64,000 bases of DNA from NCBI RefSeq assembly GCF_040581415.1, contig NZ_CP114014.1, positions 5,208,001 to 5,272,000 on the forward strand. The letters run 5' to 3'. Positions 16,733 through 24,906 of the stretch are shown here, piece after piece; the stretch's first letter is position 1, and every line of letters begins with the position of its first letter. The position numbers were made by a program, and so were the translations under genes. The stretch is from Paraconexibacter sp040581415. GTDB taxonomy: Bacteria > Actinomycetota > Thermoleophilia > Solirubrobacterales > Solirubrobacteraceae. The notes below the pieces were generated by a model. That model was not told where the DNA came from. It ran no database searches and was given only the letters and a program-made list of their open reading frames with translations.

Positions 16733-16825
16733 TCCGCGGGACAGCCCACTCCCGGCTCGCGGCGGGGTGGCACGTCCGTCCCGGATGGGATGGGATTGCT
16801 AGTTGGGCGATAACCCGGTGCCCGG
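16733..16825. repeat. 93-bp tandem unit, copy 1
   Basis: Starts TCCGCGGGACAGCCCACTCC and ends at the next copy. The first 30 bases are identical to copy 2 and the rest is diverged but alignable (gggattgctagttgggcgataac against ggactgctcgttcggcaataac). The CCCACTCCC and GGGATGGG segments could pair imperfectly. Confidence 0.85.
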
Positions 16826-16915
16826 TCCGCGGGACAGCCCACTCCCGGCTCGCGGGTGGCACCCCGCCCCGGGTGGGAGGGGACTGCTCGTTCGGCAATA
16901 ACCGGGGTTCGATGT
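16826..16915. repeat. 93-bp tandem unit, copy 2
   Basis: Second copy of the unit starting at 16733, with the same opening 30 bases. Its end abuts or overlaps by a few bases the first 43-nt palindrome at 16910. Confidence 0.8.
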
Positions 16916-16952
16916 GCCACCACGTTCGCCGGTGGCGTGTGGTGGCACATCG
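16910..16952. repeat. 43-nt palindromic element family B, copy 1
   Basis: Perfect 14-nt arms CGATGTGCCACCAC (16910-16923) and its complement (16939-16952) around a 15-nt centre. Two other copies of exactly the same 43-nt length are in this window. Confidence 0.9.
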
Positions 16953-17021
16953 GGCACCGCTCCGCGACCGCGCCGTGCCCCGCCGGCGCAACCGCTCGTT
17001 CAGGGCATCGGCCAGACGACT

Positions 17022-17064
17022 CGATGTGCCACTGGGTGCCTATGTGGCGCGTGGTGGCACATCG
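17022..17064. repeat. 43-nt palindromic element family B, copy 2
   Basis: Right arm 17051-17064 is identical to copy 1. The left arm pairs over its first 11 nt. Positions from 17040 onward are also the last codons and stop of the minus-strand gene at 17040-17858. Confidence 0.9.
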
Positions 17065-17858
17065 GGCGCGGCACCGGCGGACGGCTCGCCGTCAGGGTCG
17101 TGGCGGGGGATGCGGCCCAGCGTCTGGCGGGCCACGTCCGCCGGGGCGACCAGGCGGGCCGGGGAGCGGTCCGCTGCTGCGCGCGCCGTGATGCGGTCCC
17201 ACGGGAGTGGGTCCGCACTGCCGATCAGGACCACGTTCCCGCCGCGGAGCCCACGGGCGCCCAGCGCCGCCACCGACGGGTAAGCCATCTGCAGCGCGGC
17301 CGCGATCGACCAGGTGGCGTCCAGCGTGCGGGTGTCGACGATGTTCACCACGGTCAGCGGCGCGACGCGCGCGGCGTCCGCCAAGGCCTCGACCGTCACG
17401 AGGTGGGCCGGGACGCGGGCACCGACGAACGCGTCCAGGACGATCGCGTCGACGCTCCCGTCGGCGCGGGCCGCCACGCGCTCGCGGCCGTCGCCCACCC
17501 GGACGCGGAGCCCGGGCATGCGGCGCAGCCCGAGGTGCTCACGCGCGATGTCGAGGACGGCCGGGTCGACCTCGACGACCTCGTGCCGCCCGTCCGGGTC
17601 CGACGCCACCAGGGCCCGCGCCAGCGCGCAGGCCGCGCCCCCGACGTGGAGGACGCGGCGTGCCCCGGCGCTCTGGAGGACGATCCGCGCCCAGCGCAGG
17701 TAGTCGAACTCGAGGTGCTGCGCGTCCGCGAGGTCGATGTACGACGCGTCCATGTCGTCCTGCAGCAGGAGCCGGCCCGTGGGACGCAGCGGATCGCGCA
17801 GGACGGTGAGCCCGCCGGCTCGTGCCACGACGGGGTCGGGTGTGCGGCGGCGCGACAC
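17040..17858 (-). CDS. Spermidine-synthase-like class I methyltransferase
   Basis: 272 residues. Features of the spermidine synthase/PMT-like fold: LLLQDDMDASYIDLADAQHLEFDYLRW early on, the nucleotide-binding loop RRVLHVGGAACALARAL near residue 67, HEVVEVDPAVLDIAREHLGL (acidic residue after strand 2), RVGDGRERVA and AIVLDAFVGARVPAHL. Related stand-alone proteins are common in actinobacteria and their substrates are mostly unknown, so polyamine synthesis should not be assumed. The last residues DVPPRAT and the stop are encoded inside palindromic element B (17022-17064), so the natural C-terminus has probably been replaced. It follows a TetR gene by 15 nt on the same strand. Confidence 0.8.
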   Translation of the reverse strand: MSRRRTPDPVVARAGGLTVLRDPLRPTGRLLLQDDMDASYIDLADAQHLEFDYLRWARIVLQSAGARRVLHVGGAACALARALVASDPDGRHEVVEVDPAVLDIAREHLGLRRMPGLRVRVGDGRERVAARADGSVDAIVLDAFVGARVPAHLVTVEALADAARVAPLTVVNIVDTRTLDATWSIAAALQMAYPSVAALGARGLRGGNVVLIGSADPLPWDRITARAAADRSPARLVAPADVARQTLGRIPRHDPDGEPSAGAAPDVPPRAT

Positions 17859-17873
17859 GCCCGTCCGCGGCCG

Positions 17874-18536
17874 TCAGGCTCCGGTCGCGCGACGGCGGCC
17901 GATCGCGATCGCACCCTCGCCCGTGATCACGAACAGCTCGGCGAGGTCCTCGATCAGCTGCTCGCGGTCGATGCCGAGCCGGCCGTCGAGCCACGCGATC
18001 AGCAGCTCGGTCGACCCGCCGACCAGGAGCGCCGCGGCCACATCGGCGATCGGGTCCTCGTCGTCCTCGCGCCCGTAGTAACCGCGGGCGAAGGTGGCGA
18101 GGATGCGCCACAGGTCGCGCATCCCGTCCAGCCGCCGGCGAGCGAGCACCTCGTTGCCGAGCGCCTCGACGAACAGGACGCGGGCAAGCCGCGGGTCGTC
18201 GGTCACCGCGCGGACGAGCGTGCCGATCGCCAGGCGGGCGGCCCCCTGCGGATCGTCCCGCGGCGCCGCGGCGGCAGCGCTCAGCACGGTACGGGTGACG
18301 TCGAGCGAGACCGCGTCGAAGACCGCCACCACGAGCGCATCGAGGTCCGCGAAGGACTCGTAGAAGTAGCGCGGGTTGAGCTTCGCGTGCGCGCACACCG
18401 AGCGGACCGTCGTCCCCGACCAGCCCTCGGTGCCGAGCAGCTCGAGCGCCGTGGCCATCAGCCGGTCCCGCCGCTCGACGAGGCGCTCCTCGGCGCTGGA
18501 CCCGCCGTAGCGGCCGGTGGGCTTCAGGGGAGCCAT
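17874..18536 (-). CDS. TetR-family transcriptional regulator
   Basis: 220 residues from the ATG at 18536. The N-terminal DNA-binding domain is clear: RDRLMATALELLGTEGWSGTTVRSVCAHAKLNPRYFYESFADLDALVVAVFD, with the helix-turn-helix at about 40-60. The C-terminal ligand and dimer domain is divergent. It is divergent from the MpaB-type oxygenase gene at 18674, and the 137-bp gap holds a long dyad (18561-18611) that fits a TetR operator. Control of the oxygenase and of itself is the natural reading, with the methyltransferase gene downstream co-transcribed. Confidence 0.88.
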   Translation of the reverse strand: MAPLKPTGRYGGSSAEERLVERRDRLMATALELLGTEGWSGTTVRSVCAHAKLNPRYFYESFADLDALVVAVFDAVSLDVTRTVLSAAAAAPRDDPQGAARLAIGTLVRAVTDDPRLARVLFVEALGNEVLARRRLDGMRDLWRILATFARGYYGREDDEDPIADVAAALLVGGSTELLIAWLDGRLGIDREQLIEDLAELFVITGEGAIAIGRRRATGA

Positions 18537-18560
18537 CGGCGAGTCATGCTCGCAGGATCT

Positions 18561-18611
18561 GGCAACAGGCGTTTCCGAGTGGTAGCGTGCCAAGTGGAAA
18601 CATCCGTTGCC
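18561..18611. promoter_or_regulatory. Long inverted repeat, candidate TetR operator
   Basis: 22-nt arms 18561-18582 and 18590-18611 share GGCAAC, GTTTCC and TGG blocks around a 7-nt centre, TAGCGTG. The centre contains a TAGCGT box, so a bound repressor would cover a rightward promoter. It lies between the TetR gene and the divergent oxygenase. Confidence 0.6.
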
Positions 18612-18673
18612 TGACCTCCAGGAACTGGTCGTCACGCCGATGTCCCCTAGGACCACCCGACCCGACCGGAACC

Positions 18674-19888
18674 ATGACCACCGCGCACGATCTCGCCACC
18701 CGCTTCCGTGACGTCGACGCCGCCCGCCGGACACACGGTGCAGAGCTCGTCGATCGTGTGGTCGAGGGCTGCTTCACGGCCGACCCGGCCGCGGACGCAG
18801 TGGTCAGAGCGTTCCGCGAGCTGCCCGGCGGCGCCGGCTGGCGCCTCCTGGAGCAGGGCATCGCCGGCGGGCCAGGCGCCCTCCCGCGCGATGCCCCGGA
18901 CGCGCTGCGCGAGCTCCTCGAGCCACTCGAGACGGTCCCCGACTGGGTGGACCCGAACCGCCTGCGCGCCGGCGCGATCGCCTACTGGCGGGCAGGCGCG
19001 GGCCCACTGTCGTTGTCGCTGACCTGCGGCGCGCTCGCGTTCGGCTACCAGAGCGCGAGCCTGTCGCGCCCGCTGGCCGCCACGGGGCGCCTGGAGCGGA
19101 TGGCCCCGCGCCGCCTGGCCGAGACCGCCCACTGGGTCGTCGACGTCACGACCCCGGGCGCGATGCTCCCGGGCGGCGCCGGATACGCGGGCTCGATCCG
19201 CGTGCGCATCGTGCACGCCCTCGTCCGCGATCACCTGCTGCGCGACGGCGGGGGCTGGGACACCGTCAACTGGGGCATCCCCATCAGCGCGAGCGACTCC
19301 GGGTCGACGGCGATCGGCGGGTTCCTGACGATCCACCTCGACGCGATGCACGACCTCGGCGTCCACTACCGCCGCCAGGAGCTCGAGGACATGACGCACC
19401 TGTGGGCCTACATCGCCCACGTGATGGGCGTCCCGCTCGACCTCGCGCCGCCGGACTACGCCGCCGCCCGCGCGCAGATGCGCGCCGCGCTCGCCATCGA
19501 CAGCGGTCCCGGCGAGGAGGGACCGCAGCTCATGCACGCGCTGCTGCACAGCCCGGCGGCCGCGATCCAGGCGCTGCCGGGCCCGGCCCAGCGGCCGGCG
19601 ACCGCGCTGAACGCCTACGTGCTGGCGGGCTTCACCCGGCGCTGGATGGGCGACGCGATGGCCGACCGGCTGCAGGTCGGCCACACCCCGCTCACGCAGG
19701 CGGCCCTGCTGCTGCGCCCGCTGTCCTTCGCCCGCGGGGCCGTGACGGGGGTCATCGGCCAGGAGGAGCGCATCGGCGCGCTCGAGCGGGCGACGGTCCG
19801 CCGGGTGCTGGCCCGCGGCCGCGCGGCCAAGGCGCCGATCGCACCGCAGGACGCCGCCGCGGCCCCGGTCCTCCGCGCCGTGGCCTGA
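18674..19888 (+). CDS. MpaB/latex-clearing-protein-like oxygenase (DUF2236 family)
   Basis: 404 residues from the ATG at 18674. Family signs are WRLLEQGIAGGP, VPDWVDPNRLRAGAIAYWR, LTCGALAFGYQSASLSRPLAATGRLE, the conserved RVRIVHALVRDHLL segment with the putative haem-ligand histidine region, WGIPISASDSGSTAIGGF and MTHLWAYIAHVMGV. Members include MpaB and the haem-containing rubber oxygenase Lcp; the substrate here is unknown. No signal peptide is seen, so it is probably cytoplasmic. Divergent from a TetR gene across a long dyad, suggesting substrate-induced expression. A strong hairpin follows the stop. Confidence 0.85.
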   Translation: MTTAHDLATRFRDVDAARRTHGAELVDRVVEGCFTADPAADAVVRAFRELPGGAGWRLLEQGIAGGPGALPRDAPDALRELLEPLETVPDWVDPNRLRAGAIAYWRAGAGPLSLSLTCGALAFGYQSASLSRPLAATGRLERMAPRRLAETAHWVVDVTTPGAMLPGGAGYAGSIRVRIVHALVRDHLLRDGGGWDTVNWGIPISASDSGSTAIGGFLTIHLDAMHDLGVHYRRQELEDMTHLWAYIAHVMGVPLDLAPPDYAAARAQMRAALAIDSGPGEEGPQLMHALLHSPAAAIQALPGPAQRPATALNAYVLAGFTRRWMGDAMADRLQVGHTPLTQAALLLRPLSFARGAVTGVIGQEERIGALERATVRRVLARGRAAKAPIAPQDAAAAPVLRAVA

Positions 19889-19905
19889 TCCAGGGCGCTT
19901 TCAAC

Positions 19906-19956
19906 GGCGGCGCGTGGCCCAGAGCTGGTTATACGAGCTCTGGACCGCACGCCGCC
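19906..19956. terminator. Strong hairpin between convergent genes (bidirectional terminator or palindromic element)
   Basis: 21-nt arms 19906-19926 and 19936-19956 pair at 18 of 21 positions around the loop ggttatacg. It ends directly at the stop of the minus gene at 19957. No U-tract is present, so it is not a canonical intrinsic terminator. Confidence 0.6.
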
Positions 19957-20916
19957 CTAAGACGGTGGTGGGCGCAGGCCGAACGGGACACGGCGACCCA
20001 CCGCCCGTCGCGGCTGGATCGCCCGGCGCCGCTCGCGCGCACGGCCCGCGAGCCGCCAGGCGTCCCGGTAGCCGCCCAACAGGTGACGCTCGCGCAGCAG
20101 GACGTGCCCCAGGGCAAGGACCTCGTACACGGCGATCCACGGCAGATCGCGCAGCACGCCCGCCGGCGTGTCGTTCTTGAGCATCATCAGGTAGCGGTTG
20201 CGGAACTGCAGGCGCCGGTGATGCTCGGGCAGGGCGGCACGGGTGGTCGGCGAGTAGAACCGCTGGTGCCAGGCGATCGCCCCCGGCTCGTAGACGCACG
20301 TCCAGCCCAGCAGCTGCGCCCGCCACGCCAGGTCCACGTCGGACGCCCACAGCTCCATGTCCTCGTCGAACACCTCGTTGCCGACCGCGCACGCCTTCAG
20401 CACCTCACGGCGGTAGAGGACGCACGCGCCGTCCCCGCCGAAGACCTCCGCCGAGCGCGGGTAGCCCGTCCGTGGCGTCCCGTGCCCGACCAGCCCGTTC
20501 TTGCGGCGCCGGTCGACGAACATCGCGGCGGTGTCGAGGACGTCGAGGCGCTCGGCCACCTCGGCACCCGTCGCGCGGATGAGCCGCGGCGCGACCGACC
20601 CGACCCCGTCCCGGTACAGGCGCACCACCGCCGCCTCCAGGAACCCGGGATCCAGGACGCAGTCGGCGTTCAGCAGCAGGACCGCGTCCCCGTCCGTCCC
20701 CTGGATCCCGGCGTTGATCGCCGCGGCGTACGAGCGGCGCTCGCGCAGCCGGACGAGCGTCACGCCCAGGCGCTCGCAGAGGCTGACGGTCCCGTCCGTG
20801 CACGCGTTGTCGATCACGACGACCCGCGCCCCGGTCCCCTGCGCCAGGGCGGCCGGCAGGCACGACTCGAGCAGGGGCGCCTCGTCGACGCTCAGGACGA
20901 GGATGGTGGTGGTCAA
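19957..20916 (-). CDS. Glycosyltransferase family 2 (rhamnosyltransferase-like)
   Basis: 319 residues from a TTG at 20916, whose TTGA overlaps the stop of the upstream GT4 gene. GT-A features: TTTILVLSVDEAPLLESCL, VVVIDNACTDGT, NAGIQGTDGDAVLLLNADCVLDPGFLEAA with the NAD version of the DxD motif near residue 90, FGGDGACVLYRREVL, and ELWASDVDLAWRAQLLGWTCVYEPGAIAWHQR. The last is the EDxDLxxR and xxH pattern of WbbL-type rhamnosyltransferases. It likely adds a deoxy-hexose during glycan assembly. The basic C-tail (ARERRRAIQPRRA) may bind membrane. Confidence 0.9.
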   Translation of the reverse strand: MTTTILVLSVDEAPLLESCLPAALAQGTGARVVVIDNACTDGTVSLCERLGVTLVRLRERRSYAAAINAGIQGTDGDAVLLLNADCVLDPGFLEAAVVRLYRDGVGSVAPRLIRATGAEVAERLDVLDTAAMFVDRRRKNGLVGHGTPRTGYPRSAEVFGGDGACVLYRREVLKACAVGNEVFDEDMELWASDVDLAWRAQLLGWTCVYEPGAIAWHQRFYSPTTRAALPEHHRRLQFRNRYLMMLKNDTPAGVLRDLPWIAVYEVLALGHVLLRERHLLGGYRDAWRLAGRARERRRAIQPRRAVGRRVPFGLRPPPS

Positions 20917-21938
20917 AGGAGCTCGCGGTACACGTCGGCCGTCGCGTCGGCGCAGGCCTGCCAGGAGAAGCCCTTGGTGCGCTCGAGCCCCAGCGCCCGC
21001 AGCTGTGCGGCGCGGTCCGGGGCGACGGCCCGCAGGATCGCAGCCGCGAGGTCGTCGACGTCGAGCGGGTCGAAGCGCTCGGCCGCGTCGCCGGCGACCT
21101 CGGGCAGGGACGTCGCGTCGGCGATCGCGACCGGGACGCCGCGGGCCAGCGCCTCCGCGACCACGAGCCCGAAGCCCTCGTACAGCGACGCGTGCACGAC
21201 CAGCGCCGCCCCGCGCATGACCGCGTCGAGTTCCGCGTCGGACAGGAACCCGGTGACCACGAGCCCGTCCGGCAGCGGCGCGCCCGCCGGCAGGCCGAGG
21301 GCGGCGACGTCCCCGTGCCCGGCGACGACCAGCCGGTGCGGCAGCTCCCCGGCGGACCGGAGCGCCATCCACGCGGCCACGACCCGGGCGAGGTTCTTCT
21401 TCGCCCGCAGGTCGCCGACGGCGAGGAGGTACGGCTCCCCGCCCGCGACCGACGGCGGCAGCGGCGCGTCCCCGATCGCCAGGGAGGACGCGTAGGGGAC
21501 GATGCGCAGCTTGCCGGCGTCGATCCCGTACCGGGTCACGAGGTCGTCGGCGGTCGCCTGCGAGGGGACCAGGACACGAGCCGCCCGGCGCGCCGCGCGC
21601 GGAGTGATCCAGCGGTACTTCGTCCCCGTCCGGCGCGAGAAGTCGTCCGGGTAGGCCTCGAACGCGAGGTCCTGCACGGTCACCACACCGGCACCTCGGT
21701 GGACCAGCGGCAGGAAGCAGTTTGGTGCGTGGATGACCTTGACGCCGGCGCGCCAGCCGACCACCGGGAGCGCGAGCTGCTCGGCCAGGACCTGCGGACC
21801 CGGCAATTGCCCTCGATACACCGTCACGAGGTCTGTCGGCAGGCGACGGGAGAGCTCGAGCGCGTACCGTCCCCAGCCCCGCAGGGGCGAGGCGAACGCG
21901 TCGCGCGCGTCCAGTAGTACTCCCGGTGGGTTCGTCAT
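20913..21938 (-). CDS. Glycosyltransferase family 4
   Basis: 341 residues from the ATG at 21938, with a TAGGCT box 9 nt upstream. GT-B pattern: VLLDARDAFASPLRGWGRYALEL, VIHAPNCFLPLV, VVTVQDLAFEAYPDDFSRRT, ARVLVPSQATADDLV, YLLAVGDLRAKKNLARVV and HASLYEGFGLVVAEALARGVPVAIADATSLPEVAG. This layout is close to actinobacterial mannosyltransferase-type GT4s, but donor identity is not readable. First gene of a two-gene leftward operon with the GT2 gene; divergent from the WecG-like gene. Confidence 0.9.
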   Translation of the reverse strand: MTNPPGVLLDARDAFASPLRGWGRYALELSRRLPTDLVTVYRGQLPGPQVLAEQLALPVVGWRAGVKVIHAPNCFLPLVHRGAGVVTVQDLAFEAYPDDFSRRTGTKYRWITPRAARRAARVLVPSQATADDLVTRYGIDAGKLRIVPYASSLAIGDAPLPPSVAGGEPYLLAVGDLRAKKNLARVVAAWMALRSAGELPHRLVVAGHGDVAALGLPAGAPLPDGLVVTGFLSDAELDAVMRGAALVVHASLYEGFGLVVAEALARGVPVAIADATSLPEVAGDAAERFDPLDVDDLAAAILRAVAPDRAAQLRALGLERTKGFSWQACADATADVYRELL

Positions 21939-21947
21939 TGCAGTCGA

Positions 21948-21953
21948 AGCCTA
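21948..21953 (-). promoter_or_regulatory. Candidate -10 box TAGGCT for the gene starting at 21938
   Basis: Read on the minus strand, TAGGCT lies 9 nt before the ATG, consistent with a leaderless message. Confidence 0.4.
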
Positions 21954-22006
21954 CGTCCGCCATAGTTGCCCTGCGGTAGGGGTACCGAAGGGGCACGGGA
22001 GCAAGA

Positions 22007-22819
22007 ATGTCAGTCATCGATGACGCAGCCGTCACGAGCGCAACGCCAGACACAGGGCCGAACACGACGTCGCGGATCTTCGGGATCCCGATCGACCTCG
22101 CGCGCCCGGCCGACCTGCTCGAACGGATCACGGGCTGGGTCGGGGACGGCGGTGGCGCACGGCGCGTCATGTACGTCAACGCCCACGTCCTGAACCAGTC
22201 GCAGGAGAACCCCGAGCTCCACAAGGCGCTCACCGAGGCCGACCTCGTCTACTGCGACGGCTACGGCGTGCGCCTGGCCGCCAAGGCGATGGAGGCCGAG
22301 GTCCCGCACCGGATGACCGGAGCGGACTGGGTCTGGGGTCTGTCCTCGCTCTGCGAGACGCAGGAGCTGTCGGTGTACCTGCTCGGTGGGGACCCCGGCG
22401 TCGCCGCCGAGGCCGCCGAGCGCCTGCACCGCTGGTACCCGCGCCTGCGCATCGCCGGCACGCACCACGGCTACTTCGAGATCGGCTCCGAGCACGGACA
22501 GCGGGTCGTCGAGGACATCAACGCGCGCCGCCCGGACATCGTCCTCGTCGGCATGGGCTCCCCCAAGCAGGAGGAGTGGGTCGGCCGCCACGGGGACGAA
22601 CTGGACACCGACGTCCTGTGGACCGTCGGCGCGCTTTTCGACTACGTCAGCGGACGCGTACCGCGCGCACCGGCCTGGTTGTCGGACAATGGGCTTGAAT
22701 GGATCTTCCGACTCGCCATCGAACCCAACCGGATGTGGCGGCGGTACCTGCTGGGGAACCCGGTCTTCGTCAGCCGGGTCATGACCCAGGCTCGCCGGCA
22801 CCACACGGTTCACAGCTGA
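22007..22819 (+). CDS. WecG/TagA/CpsF-family glycosyltransferase
   Basis: 270 residues. Family GT26 motifs are intact: VMYVNAHVLNQSQENPEL with the conserved Asn/His, ADLVYCDGYGVRLAA with the catalytic-site aspartate, RMTGADWVWGL, VYLLGGDPGVAAEAAERL, and PDIVLVGMGSPKQEEWVGRH with the hallmark GxPKQE. Such enzymes add ManNAc-type or glucuronic-type sugars to lipid-linked GlcNAc as an early step of teichoic acid, enterobacterial common antigen or capsule assembly. The tail (about 240-270) carries the amphipathic helix used for membrane association, here RRYLLGNPVFVSRVM. It overlaps the start region of the membrane protein gene downstream. Confidence 0.92.
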   Translation: MSVIDDAAVTSATPDTGPNTTSRIFGIPIDLARPADLLERITGWVGDGGGARRVMYVNAHVLNQSQENPELHKALTEADLVYCDGYGVRLAAKAMEAEVPHRMTGADWVWGLSSLCETQELSVYLLGGDPGVAAEAAERLHRWYPRLRIAGTHHGYFEIGSEHGQRVVEDINARRPDIVLVGMGSPKQEEWVGRHGDELDTDVLWTVGALFDYVSGRVPRAPAWLSDNGLEWIFRLAIEPNRMWRRYLLGNPVFVSRVMTQARRHHTVHS

Positions 22820-24834
22820 CCCGCCTCAAGGCCTGGGCCTCCCGCCATCGCGAGATCCTCCTCGCGGCGCTCGCGGGGATGCTGGCGATTCGCCTCGCCG
22901 ATCAGGCGGGCGTGCAGGGCAAAGCCGCAGTACCGGACCTCGCGCGGGCGATCGTCGCCGCGCTGACGTTGTTCGCGGTCACCGGCTGGGGCCTGACGCG
23001 GCTGCTGCTGCCGGACGGGCTGCGCCGCTACGAGCTGCTGTGGGTGGCCCCGGTCGGCGCCTGCGCGACGGGCCTGAGCATGACCGTGCTGGGCTTCGCC
23101 GCCGTCCCGTACAGGATCAACCTGGGCCTGGTCATCGCCGGGGGCGTCGTGCTGGCGGTGGTGGCCTGGCGGCGCCCGCGGTCCGCGCTGCCCCCCGCTG
23201 CTGCCCCGTCCGCCAAGGACGAGGCGGGGGCCGCGGCAGCCCAGGACCCGCCCGCGGATGCCGCCGCCCACACCGAGGCCGACCGCGACCTGCGCACCCG
23301 TGCCGCCGTCCGCCGCATCGCGTGGCCCGCGTGGATCGCCCTGCTGCTGATCGCGATCTCCCTGATCCCGCTGCTGCGCGCCGGCTTCGCGACCGTCGAG
23401 GGCCAGGGGCAGGACGCCCACCTCGCCGTCGGCAGCGCGATCTTCCTGCAGCACAACTACCCCACCGGCGAGGACATCGCCCTCCCGGTCGACCGGATGC
23501 CGCTGGTCTGGCGCTCCAAGCAGGCGATCTACTACAACCTCGCCGCGGTCGCGTCGCTGTCCGGGCTGGAGGTGTACCAGACGATCTCGGCGCTGGCCGC
23601 CGTCCTGCTGGCGCTCGCGGCGATCGGGTTCTACCTCTTCATCCGGGACGTGCTGAGAGCCCCGGTCTGGGCGGCGGTCGTCGGCATGACGCTGATCGGC
23701 CTGGACCGGATGGTCCTGCACACTGTGATGCACCCGTACTTCAACCAGACGTGGGGCTTCTTCGGGCTCGGGTTCGCCTGCGTGCTGTCGTGGTGGGCCG
23801 TGAAGGAGCGAACCCGCGGCGGCATCGCGCTGCTGATCGCGTTCCTGGCGATGATCACGCTCGCCTATCCCCTGGCCCTCCCGATCCCGCTGATCCCGCT
23901 CGCGATCGTCCTGTGGCCCGAGCTCAAGCGCGTCCGGCCCAAGGGCATCTGGAAGGGCAAGCGCTCGCTGCGCTGGATGATCCCGGTCGGGTTCCTGTTC
24001 CTCGCCTCGCTGAACGTCCCGCCGATCAAGGGCGTCTCCGAGAAGTTCTCGACCGCGATGTCCGTCGTTCTCAACCCGTCGCACTCGCTGCAGAACTGGG
24101 GCGGTGACCTGAAGGGCTACTTCATCGAGCCGCAGTTCATCGCGATCAACACCTTCGCCGGCCTGGCCCTGATGATCGTCCCGCTGGTTTACGCGATCCA
24201 CCTCTGCCTGCGCGACCTCGACCGGCCGATGCGCCGCGGGCTGACCGCGCTGCTCGCGTTCACGATCGCGTTCGCGCTCTGGTTCCGGCTGCGCGAGTAC
24301 GGCTACTACTTCCACTTCAAGCTGCTCGCGTTCGTCGGCCCGGTCGCCCTCGCGCTGGCCGCGGCGGGTGCGGCGAAGGTCCGCCCGGCCCGGACCGGCA
24401 TCATCGGCGTCGCCGTGCTGCTGACGATGGCGATGAGCGCGGCAGCGCACGAGATCGGGTCGACGTTCGACGAGCTGCCGAAGAACGTCCTGCAGCTGCA
24501 GGACATCGACGCGGCCCTCCCGCCCGGGCAGTCTGTGCGGCTGGACATCGACCCGCAGGAGCAGAACTGGGTCGCGTTCATGATGCACGGGCAGCCGCTG
24601 TGCTCCCAGAAGCCTCTGCTGGGGACGAACTACCCTCACGTGCAGACGTCCCGCAAGGCGCAGTTCATCCTGGTCCGGCGCGACGCGCCGCGGCCCGCGG
24701 ACGCCGTCGGCGGACCGGTTCAGCAGATCGAGACCTTCCTCCTCTACCGGATGCGGGCGGATGTCCCGGGCGTGGACCGGTGCTCGCAGGCGATGGTGGA
24801 GACCGTCTCCAAGGACGACTTCAAGGGGCCGTAG
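22816..24834 (+). CDS. Large polytopic membrane protein, probable GT-C-like glycan protein
   Basis: About 672 residues if a CTG overlapping the previous stop (CTGA) is the start. The frame is open further upstream (ATG at 22699) and an ATG at 22879 is also possible, so the N-terminus is uncertain. Roughly twelve hydrophobic segments are seen, with a cytoplasmic Ala/Pro/Asp-rich loop near residues 120-165. A loop around 195-245 reads VEGQGQDAHLAVGSA and DRMPLVWRSKQAIYYNLAAVASLSG, similar in position to the first extracytoplasmic loop of GT-C transferases with acidic residues. The C-terminal domain (about 550-672) is soluble and carries two cysteines. Function is not established; location right after WecG suggests glycan assembly. 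Confidence 0.75.
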   Translation: MTRLKAWASRHREILLAALAGMLAIRLADQAGVQGKAAVPDLARAIVAALTLFAVTGWGLTRLLLPDGLRRYELLWVAPVGACATGLSMTVLGFAAVPYRINLGLVIAGGVVLAVVAWRRPRSALPPAAAPSAKDEAGAAAAQDPPADAAAHTEADRDLRTRAAVRRIAWPAWIALLLIAISLIPLLRAGFATVEGQGQDAHLAVGSAIFLQHNYPTGEDIALPVDRMPLVWRSKQAIYYNLAAVASLSGLEVYQTISALAAVLLALAAIGFYLFIRDVLRAPVWAAVVGMTLIGLDRMVLHTVMHPYFNQTWGFFGLGFACVLSWWAVKERTRGGIALLIAFLAMITLAYPLALPIPLIPLAIVLWPELKRVRPKGIWKGKRSLRWMIPVGFLFLASLNVPPIKGVSEKFSTAMSVVLNPSHSLQNWGGDLKGYFIEPQFIAINTFAGLALMIVPLVYAIHLCLRDLDRPMRRGLTALLAFTIAFALWFRLREYGYYFHFKLLAFVGPVALALAAAGAAKVRPARTGIIGVAVLLTMAMSAAAHEIGSTFDELPKNVLQLQDIDAALPPGQSVRLDIDPQEQNWVAFMMHGQPLCSQKPLLGTNYPHVQTSRKAQFILVRRDAPRPADAVGGPVQQIETFLLYRMRADVPGVDRCSQAMVETVSKDDFKGP

Positions 24835-24906
24835 GCGCGGGTTCCGCGGCGCCGGCGGCCGGGGCCGCCGCGGCCGGGCCACGCGACGCGAGCGAGCCCG
24901 TCCGCG

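Larger units (their letters stand above)
16539..17039. other. 501-bp intergenic stretch built of repeats
   Basis: No convincing gene. It contains a heptamer array (16554-16606), two imperfect tandem units with a 93-bp period (16733-16915) and two copies of the 43-nt palindrome family B (16910-16952; 17022-17064, which runs into the next gene). Open frames here are by-products of the repeats. It lies between two convergent genes. Confidence 0.8.

Noticed and set aside
16539..17039. Short open frames through the repeat stretch (for example on either strand near 16720-16950)
   Set aside because: Peptides are repeats of the DNA repeats (REWAVP-like, GFGLRAS-like) with no start signal or domain.
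16910..17064. Palindromes as tRNA or small structured RNA
   Set aside because: No cloverleaf, no T-loop consensus and no promoter; the symmetry is a simple hairpin.
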